A DNA stretch of 64,000 bases from Pardosa pseudoannulata (taxonomy: Eukaryota > Arthropoda > Arachnida > Araneae > Lycosidae): the NCBI GenBank assembly GCA_032207245.1, contig CM063501.1, positions 84,616,865 through 84,680,864 on the forward strand. Reading direction: 5' to 3'. The position numbers and the translations under genes were made by a program. The notes below the pieces were generated by a model. That model worked only from the letters and a program-made list of their open reading frames with translations, was not told the DNA's origin and did not search any database. Shown one piece after another: positions 56,672 to 64,000 of this stretch; positions within the stretch are counted from its first letter, which is position 1; each line of letters begins with the position of its first letter.

Positions 56672-57769
56672 TAGGGTTAGCAAAATTCAAACCGAGTAAA
56701 GTGTATTTTCTCGTAAACTACCCATCCGATTCTAAAATAAATTGGTATAAATGTTTCATATAACAGCAAAAAATAATTTAAACGTTCGAAATCCACCCCT
56801 TCCCCCCTCCCCTTTTAGTGGGTTTAATATCATTATTTCAAGCCATATTTTTTTCCGTTTAACAGCAGGTGATTTAGTTTATCAAGTTTTCGCGTAATAA
56901 ATTGGTAAAAATAACATTATTTTCTAGCATTATGACGCCATTCCTTTAACCATATCATTCAATCGTTTCTTATTTTAAATTATTTAAATATCGTCAGCAT
57001 TATTTACGTACGTTTTATCACTGAACTTAGATATGTCTTAAATATATTTTTTTTATATTTGGCTTCCTTTATATTTATCCTTCCCCACTTTTTGAACGTT
57101 TAATGCCATTATTTCAATCCCTGCTTTCCCCGGTTAGGACCAATCGAATTTAACAATTCATTACATAATAAATCGGTAAAAATAACATTTTTTCTAACTT
57201 TCGACGGCATTACTTTAACCATCTCATTGAATCATTTCTTATTTTAAATTATTTAAATGTCGTCTGCATATTTTTCATACGTTTAATCACTGAACTTAGA
57301 TATTACGTAAATAATTTTCTTTTATATTTGTATTAAATAATAGATTAGGTACATATGTGATAATTTTAAATTTAATCATCGATTATTTTTGTTGCAATGA
57401 AAATTTTGTCACCGGTATTAACAATAAAACCTATCTGCCTCTATGGTGTAGTGGACATGATAGTTTCATTCCTTTGCTTTTATTAATTATTGTGGCAAAA
57501 CATCGGGAACAACTGAACGATAATTTCGCCGTAGATAAGAAAACTTTGAATTATCTTTCTAAATGAATTCAACTTGATTCTAAAGTGCATTCACAGTATC
57601 GGGAGACTTCAGAGGAGTATGAAGCTAAACAAATTATTGAGCGTCTACCAAATAATCTCAGCCTAAAGACAAATAATTTTTTACCTGCCTCATAGGGTAC
57701 TTTACAATTTTGGAAAATTAAAAAATTTACTGATCCTGCCATATGACCATATGACGGTCTATATGCTAG
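56672..57769 (+). mobile_element. Helitron H1 with internal tandem duplication
   Basis: Contains TTAGCAAAATTCAAACCGAG and GTTCGAAATCCACCCCTTCC as in 6087-6706. The ~270 bp from the TTTAATATCATTATTTCAA block to AATATATTTTTTTTATATTTGG recurs at ~57095-57340, so part is duplicated in tandem. It ends with a damaged hairpin (CATATGACCATATGACGG) and CTAG (57766-57769) then T. The 5' TC end is not clear. Confidence 0.75.
57357..57765 (+). pseudogene. BEL/Pao-like pol fragment in Helitron H1
   Basis: The 69-codon frame gives NENFVTGINNKTYLPLWC, then QLNDNFAVDKKTLNYLSK; after a stop the shifted reading continues SQYRETSEEYEAKQIIERLP and then a YLPH-like peptide. It parallels the minus-strand fragment at 9480-9765. 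The last ~60 nt of coding similarity run straight into the Helitron 3' hairpin. Several stops; not functional. Confidence 0.4.
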
Positions 57770-59022
57770 TATGTTAATATATTTACTATTCCAAAGGTTA
57801 TCTATTTAGACTCGGCTTATATTTTTCTCTATTCATGTTTATATATAAGTCTCAGAGATTCTATGTTAATATTTATGTTGCTTAAAGAAAGCATCACTTG
57901 AATTTATTGAAAGACACCATTTGCACTAGCAACAAGTTTAATACCCTAAGCTTGCCTAGTGCGGTGACCGGCTAGTTATATACATATCAATGATGCGCAA
58001 GAGATGCCCCTCTCCTGCTAGATAACAAAATTTCTACTCTGCAGTTCGCACAGAAAAAATTTTTTTAATCGAATATTTTGTTAAAAACAAAGATAACAGT
58101 TAAAAAACGTAAAAATTTCTTTACAGATTTTCTTTACACAGATTTCCTACTTCAGGGGAGCTTAAAAATGACACATTTATTATATTCAGCAACGTTAATA
58201 ACAAACTCGTATACATACTAACTTAGAATAACATATAAACTGTTTTCTTTTATGAAGACAGATAATTAAACTTCAATTATGTGATCCTGCAGTCGCATTA
58301 CTATTTCTATCCTTTGAATAAAAACGAATGGGTTTTTATTTAAATTGTAAATGACTTCTAGGTGCTCCAAATGATAAGAATAATTGTCAGAGAATTATCA
58401 GAATTCTATGTCGTGATTCTAAACTGCATTCACAGTATCGGGAGACTTTAGAGGAGTATGCAGTTAAAGAAATTATTGAGCATATACAAGATAATCTTAG
58501 TCAAAAAACAAACCATTTCTTTTACCTGACTCAAAGGTACTTTCCAGTTCTTAAAACTGAAAAATTTACTGATCATGTTATATGACGGGCTATATGCTAG
58601 TTATATACACATCAATGATGCGCATTCGACGCCCCTCTCCTCTCTCATAATCTGTAATTTGCATAGGAGAAAAATGCTTTTAAATCAAATATTTCGTTTA
58701 TAAGAAAGTAAATAGTTTAAAAAAGGTAAAAATTTCTTTACATATTTTCTTTACACAATTTTTCTAAATGGCTTTTGTTTAAATTGTAAATGACTTCCAG
58801 GTGCTTCAATCTATAAGAAATAATTCTCTGACGTGATTCTAAACTGCCTTTAGAGTATCAGGAGACTTTAGAAGAGTATGAAGATAAATAAATTATTGAG
58901 AGCGTACAAGATAATCTTAGTCAAAAAACAAACCATTTCTTTTACCTGCCTTATAGGGTTCTTTACAGTTTTGGAAAATTAAAACTTTTACTGATCCCGT
59001 CATATGACGGGCTATAGACTAA
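57770..59022 (+). repeat. tandem array of Helitron H1 3' ends
   Basis: Units begin GTTATATACACATCAATGATG, pass through GACAGATAATTAAACTTCAA and GATTCTAAACTGC-TTCA, and end at a hairpin plus CTAG or CTAA at 57972, 58597 and 59019. Unit sizes are ~625 and ~420 bp, the latter by internal deletion. Each unit repeats the BEL/Pao-like segment (SQYRETLEEYAVKEIIEHIQ in one). Confidence 0.8.
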
Positions 59023-60255
59023 TTTTATACACATCAATGATGCGCATGCGACACCCCTCTCCTCTCTCATAATCTGTAATTTGCATAGAATAAAAGCTTT
59101 TAAATGGAATATTTCGTTTAAAAGAAAGCTAATAGTTAAAAAAGGGTAAAACTTTCTTTACATATTTTCTTTACACAATTTTCCTATTTCAGGGGAGCTT
59201 AAAAATAACAAGGTTATTATATTCAGCAACGTTAATGACAAACTCGTATACATACTGACATAGAATGACATAGAAACAGCGTTCTTTTATGAAGACAGAT
59301 AATTAAACTTCAATTTTGTGCCCTGCCGTCGCATTACTATTTCTAGTCTTTGAATAAAAGCGAATGGCTTTTGTTTAAATTGTAAATGACTTCCAGGTGC
59401 TTCAAACGATAAGAATAATTGTCGGAGAATTCTCTGTATTTTCTCAGGGATTCATTATTGGTAAGATTTGTCGAAATGAGTTATTTTAACGTTCTTTTAT
59501 TGTAAATGCCTTATTTAAAATTGCGACGAATTAAAATGTTCACATATTGTTGCTTCTTTTGTTGAATTCTGCGAATAGGGGGGGGGGAGTCATTTCTCTT
59601 ATGTAATGAAAGATGTTTTTCGTGAGTCGGTAAACTTTTTGCTGACTTCTTATCCTCATATTCAATTGGATTAAAAATTCCTTTGCTTAAAATATTACAT
59701 TAAAGTATTTATATTACAGTTAAATTATCTCAAAGGACATTTTTTGTGAGTTAAAATCCTTATTACAGCATCGTTATGTTTGTTAATTTTATGACAAAAA
59801 TGTAATATCTATTATAATATAAATAAATATAAACATTTATCATAACCATAATATATAAGAGAAATATTTTTAATAACAGCTTTAATGCCGAACCCTGGCC
59901 GATTGGTTAGGGCGCTGACCGTCGGTACCAGAGTTCGTGGGTTCAAATCCCAATATGGCATGGATGTTCGTAGCCGTTCGGAATCGGCTTTAAGCAGTAA
60001 ATCCCGGTCTCATTAGCCCTCGTGTGCAAAACAGTAGACCGTAGCTCTCCAAAACCAAATCAAAAACCAAAATAATAGCTTTAAATGTTTTATCAAAATA
60101 AGAATGTTGGCATTATTTTAAATTATTATATATATTCCATATGAGTTTTTAATTCTTAGGATTCAAATTTTATTCTAAAAAAGATCCTATTTTACGACAA
60201 AATAAAAAAATACATAAGATGACAAATGTTTGGTTTAAAAGATACTACTTCTTCC
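59023..60255. repeat. segmental duplication K, copy 1
   Basis: From ACACATCAATGATGCGCATG to the TTCTTCCTAAATTGTT block this matches 62825-64000. The first ~500 bp are nearly identical; after ~59560 the other copy has many indels. Includes one more array unit and a SINE. Confidence 0.95.
59884..60062 (+). mobile_element. tRNA-derived SINE
   Basis: A box TGGCCGATTGGTTAGGGCGC intact; B box GGGTTCAAATCCCAATATGG with one change; full body and CCAAAACCAAATCAAAAACC tail. AATAGCTTTAA flanks both sides (AACAGCTTTAA / AATAGCTTTAA), a probable 11-bp target duplication. Confidence 0.93.
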
Positions 60256-60311
60256 TAAATTGTTTAAACACTAAATTATAAATTTATAATTTAATGTGTT
60301 TAGAATATAAC

Positions 60312-60760
60312 CTTTATGTATAAAATTCTTCTATCCGGTTGTTTGTAATAGAACTCTTCCTAAATGGCTGGACTGATTTTGATAAAATGTTGCGTATGCA
60401 ATTAAGTTGATTCAAGAATGGTTTAGATACACAATTTGATGCGATAGAGAGTGATTTTATTAAAAAATACAGAATTGGAGCTATTGAGAATATTGTAATG
60501 CCGCTTGAAACCTTTCACTGCCAATGTACCTGTGACGCCGTAGTCAGCGTAATCACCATGAAAAGTCCCAGGATCGAATCCCTTTACAGGTGACTGGGGA
60601 ATTTTAGTTCAATCTGATTGATGACTGTACGCCTGTACGTATTTTAATTTTTTTCTTACTTTACCATCAAAACGGTTCAATTTATAATTTTCTTAAAAAC
60701 ATTTTACAATTTTTGGATTTACAGTGTTAAAACAGGGCAACCTCTGTCAAGCCGTCAATT
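60312..60760 (+). mobile_element. Helitron family H2, copy 3
   Basis: Starts CCTTTATGTATAAAATTCTT, close to the TCTTTATATATAAAATTC start of copies 1 and 2, then AACTCTTCCTAAATGGCTGG. Middle: GCCGCTTGAAACCTTTCACTGCC and the tRNA-like segment (GGATCGAATCCC at ~60572). End similarity stops near GGATTTACAGTGTTAAAACA...; no clean CTRR is visible. Confidence 0.55.
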
Positions 60761-60964
60761 TACTTATAAAACTGCAAAACACTTTTTAAAAGTACCATAA
60801 AAATATAAATAATATTTTTTCAACAAACTATGAATAAAACTTTTAATTATAAATTACACTACTACTCTCTATATAAACTTTGTTATAATTAAACATTTAC
60901 TTATTGCTATCAAGATTTCAAAATATGAAAAATACAATGTAATAGTCAAATTTCTCTGTTACTA

Positions 60965-61102
60965 TTAAATACCAAACTGCAGCTGAATTGTACCAGGAGC
61001 AGTCGTTTTGCTCGTAAATTTATTTATTCAATTAAATTTCAATAGATCGAAAATTATTTAAATTTTTAATCAACATTTCGTATTTTATATTAAAATATAT
61101 AA

Positions 61103-61178
<76 letters not shown>

Positions 61179-61478
61179 ACATCGTAAGATTTTTGTAAAC
61201 AAAAATATATATTTTAGTGGATAAATTTATAACAGTGGCGTAAATATGAAAAATCAAATAGAAATAGTAGTATATAGTTTTAATTTTTTCGGATTATGTT
61301 ATATATAAACATTTATACATTATAATAAAATGAAAAGAGCAATCATAAAACTAATAATGTTTTACAATGTGGTAACGTTCAAAACATTTTCCTCTATGAA
61401 GAGGTACACGGCAAAACCCGTACTAGTACGTAACCCGCTCCCAAGTATCAATCGTCCGAAAACATACTAGTACGTGAC
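60965..61478. mobile_element. TTAA element, family C, with (TA)n expansion
   Basis: Reverse orientation relative to 16744. GAATTGTACCAGGAGC at 60984 is the degraded inverted-repeat end after TTAA (60965-60968). The interior AAGATTTTTGTAAACAAAAA and TATAGTTTTAATTTTTTCGG match. The other end has GTACTAGTACGTAACCCG and CATACTAGTACGTG. It is fused at 61478 directly to H1 array sequence (CTTGACAGTTCTGG). Confidence 0.8.
61095..61175. repeat. (TA)n microsatellite inside family C
   Basis: About 60-80 nt of TA where sister copies have a short TATTTATATATTTCTAT stretch. Confidence 0.95.
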
Positions 61479-62295
61479 TTGACAGTTCTGGAAAATTAAA
61501 AATTCTACTGATTCCGTCATGTGAGTAGATATATGCTAGTTATATACACATCAATGATGCTCATGTAAAACCCCTCTCCTCCCTCATAATTAGATTTCTA
61601 ATTTGTAATTTGAATAGGAAAAACAAGTTTTTAAATTGAATATTTCATTTAAAACAAAGATAATAGTTAAAAAAGGGTAAAAATTTCTTTACATATTTTC
61701 TTTACATAATTTTCCTATTTCATGGGAGCTTAAAAATAACACAGTTATTATATTCAACAACGTTAATGACAAACTCGTATACATACTGACATAGAATGAC
61801 GTAGAAACAGCGTTCATTTATGAAGACAGATAATTAAACTTCAATTTTGTGTCCTGCCGTAGTATTACTATTTCTAGTCTTTGAATATAAGCGAATGGTT
61901 TTGATTTAAATTGTAAATGACTTTCAGGTGTTTCAAACGATAAGAATAATTGTCGGAGAATACTCTGAAAGAAAATTTTCGTGATTCTAAACTGCAATCA
62001 TAGTATCAGGAGACTTTAGAAGAGTATGAAGATTAATAAATTATTGAGCTTGTGCAAGATAATTGTCAGCCAAAAAACAAACCATTTCTTTTACCTGTCT
62101 CACTGGTTACTTGACAGTTCTGGAAAATTAAAAATTTTACTGATCCCGTCATATGATGGGCTATATGCTAGTTATATACACATCAATGAGCGCATTTGGC
62201 ACCCCTCTTCTCCCGCATAATTAGATTTCTAATTTATAATTTGAATAGAGAAAAAGTTTTTAAATCGAATATTTCATTTAAAACAAAGATAAAAG
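61479..62295 (+). repeat. Helitron H1 array units
   Basis: Ends with CTAG at 61536 and 62168. The unit between (632 bp) includes GATTCTAAACTGCAATCA and a 64-codon frame containing FYLSHWLLDSSGKLKILLIP, which resembles the YLPH start of the BEL/Pao reverse transcriptase with its spacing but no catalytic residues. Confidence 0.8.
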
Positions 62296-62758
62296 TTAGC
62301 ACATTTTGTGCGGGTACATTTTGCAGCGGAATTGTACCAGGGACAGGCGTTTTGCTCGTAAATTTAATATATCGAAAATTATTTAAATTTTTAGACAACA
62401 TTTCGTATTTTATATTAAAATATATAAACAAATATAGAAATATAAATATGAAAATAACACACCATAAGATTTTTGTAAACAAAAAATATATTTTTTAGTG
62501 GATAAATTTGTAATAGTGTATTAAATATGAAGAATCAAAGAGAAATATTAGTATATAGTTTTAATATTTTCGAATTATGTTATATATAAACATTTATACA
62601 TTATAATAAAATGAAAAGAGCAATCATAAAACTAATAATGTTTTACAGTGTATTTAAATTTCAAAGCATTTTCCTCTATGAAGAGGTACACGGCAAAACC
62701 CGTACTAGTACATAACCCGTGTTCAAGTATCAATCGTCAGAAAACATACTAGTACGTG
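62296..62758. mobile_element. TTAA element, family C, inserted in an H1 unit
   Basis: The left boundary TTAG (mutated TTAA) CACATTTTGTGCGGG falls at the unit's own AATAGTTAAAAAAGGG, so the target was TTAA. The inverted-repeat end (GGGTACATTTTGCAGC..) is followed by the usual interior and CATACTAGTACGTG. The right side joins CTTGACAGTTCTGG, 440 bp further along the unit than expected, the same junction as at 61478. Confidence 0.85.
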
Positions 62759-64000
62759 ACTTGACAGTTCTGGAAAATTAAAAATTTTACTGATTCCGTC
62801 ATGTGAGTAGATATATGCTAGTTATATACACATCAATGATGCTCATGCGACGCCCCTCTCCTCTCTCATAATCTGTAATTTGCATAGAAAAAAAGCTTTT
62901 AAATCGAATATTTCGTTTAAAAGAAAGCTAATAGTTAAAAAAGGGTAAAACTTTCTTTACATATTTTCTTTACACAATTTTCCTATTTCAGGGGAGCTTA
63001 AAAATAACACAGTTATTATATTCAGCAACGTTAATGACAAACTCGTATACATACTGACATAGAATGACATAGAAACAGCGTTCTTTTATGAAGACAGATA
63101 ATTAAACTTCAGTTTTGTGCCCTGCCGTCGCATTACTATTTCTAGTCTTTGAATAAAAGCGAATGGCTTTTGTTTAAATTGTAAATGACTTCCAGGTGCT
63201 TCAAACGATAAGAATAATTGTCGGAGAATTCTCTGTATTTTCTCAGGGATTCATTATTGGTAAGATTTGTCGAAATGAGTTATTTTAACGTTCTTTTATT
63301 GTAAATGCCTTATTTAAAATTGCGATGAATTAAAATGTTCACATATTGTTGCTTCTTTGTTGAATTGCGATTGAAGTCATTTCTCTTATGTAATGAAAGA
63401 TGTTTTTCGTGAGTCGGTAAACTTTTTGTTGACTTCTTATCCTCATATTTGTTCAATTGGATTAAAAATTCCTTTGCTTAATATTACATTAAAATAATTA
63501 TATTACAGTTAAATTATCTCAGGACATTTTTGTGAGTTATCCTTATTATAGTTAGTTATGTTTGTTAATATGACAAAAATGTAATATCCATTACAATATA
63601 AAATAAATATAAAGTTATCATACCATAATATATAAGAGAATTTTTTAATAATAGCTTTTAACCCTGGCCGATTGGTTAGGGCTGATCTTGGCTTCGTGGG
63701 TTCGAATATATGGCATGGATGTTCGTAGCCGTTAATCTTTAAGCATTATCTCTCATTAGCCCTCGTTGCAAAACAGTAGACCGTATGCTTCAAAACCATA
63801 AACCAAAAAAATAGCTTTAAATGTTTTATCAAAATAAGAATGTTGGCATTATTTTAAATTATTATATATATTCCATATGAGTTTTTAATTCTTAGGATTC
63901 AAATTTTATTCTAAAAAAGATTCTATTTTACAACGAATTAAAAAAAGGCATAAGATGACAAATCTTTAGTTTAAAACATACTATTTCTTCCTAAATTGTT
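62759..64000. repeat. H1 unit end plus segmental duplication K, copy 2
   Basis: CTAG at 62818 closes an H1 unit. From ~62825 the sequence follows copy 1 (59023-60255) to the window end. It contains the indel-rich SINE described next. Confidence 0.95.
63655..63800 (+). mobile_element. tRNA-derived SINE, copy with many small deletions
   Basis: Orthologous position to the SINE at 59884. Reads GGCCGATTGGTTAGGGCTG, then CTTCGTGGGTTCGAATATAT, with pieces missing in both boxes, the body and the tail (CGTTGCAAAACAGTAGACCG). Confidence 0.9.

Noticed and set aside
57440..57465. tRNA A-box-like TATGGTGTAGTGGACATG
   Set aside because: No B box at proper distance, and the sequence lies in the retroelement-like frame present in the 9480 copy without this motif.
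62196..62498. 100-codon frame with FCAGTFCSGIVPGTGVLLVN
   Set aside because: Lies on the inverted-repeat terminus of family C; the matching 82-codon frame on the other strand reads the same palindrome. Not conserved as protein in other copies.

Overview
This is AT-rich eukaryotic non-coding DNA, most likely intergenic or intronic sequence from a large arthropod genome. A chelicerate such as a spider is possible, but that is a guess. I found no host gene, rRNA, true tRNA gene, CRISPR array or bacterial-type operon. The longer open frames are translated microsatellites or short chance frames. What can be supported is transposable-element debris of nearly every major class, plus tandem duplications and simple repeats. 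LAYOUT. 0-6 kb: mostly featureless, with one degenerate SINE and a 2 x ~400 bp tandem duplication. 6-8 kb: three adjacent DNA elements with readable boundaries, namely a Helitron (6087-6706), a TTAA-flanked piggyBac-like miniature element (6716-7097) and a hAT miniature element with an 8-bp target duplication (7316-7928). 9-14 kb: an inverted Helitron with a retroelement-like coding fragment, a broken Tc1 transposase, a solo LTR, and a ~550 bp direct duplication. 14-26 kb: two purine-rich satellites, several (TA)n tracts, two degenerate dispersed repeat families, a SINE with an 11-bp target duplication, and four piggyBac-like elements, two of which carry coding remnants. 27-39 kb: a dispersed repeat (family E), more TTAA elements, a hAT element whose left end plus flank is repeated in tandem, and a second solo LTR. 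40-50 kb: a complete non-autonomous Helitron, two piggyBac-like elements with transposase remnants (one inserted inside a SINE), and a third TTAA element. 50-64 kb: a second Helitron family, a further piggyBac-like element, a complex TA/TG satellite, and a tandem array of Helitron 3' ends that ends in a ~1.2 kb duplication running off the window. RELATIONSHIPS. No autonomous element is intact. The non-autonomous copies must have been moved by enzymes encoded elsewhere: piggyBac, hAT and Tc1 transposases, Helitron Rep/helicase, and LINE reverse transcriptase for the SINEs. The best candidate for something under-described is a shared layout in at least nine TTAA elements of different sequence: a short palindrome starts about 18-24 nt inside the terminal TTAA, and in several elements a second related palindrome follows. 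The palindrome sequence differs between families while its position is kept. Other notable points are a BEL/Pao-like coding fragment just inside Helitron 3' ends, a TTAA element whose 50-codon frame stops inside its own terminal TTAA, and direct copies that differ mainly by small indels and may reflect assembly error. All family assignments were made by eye, without database searches.
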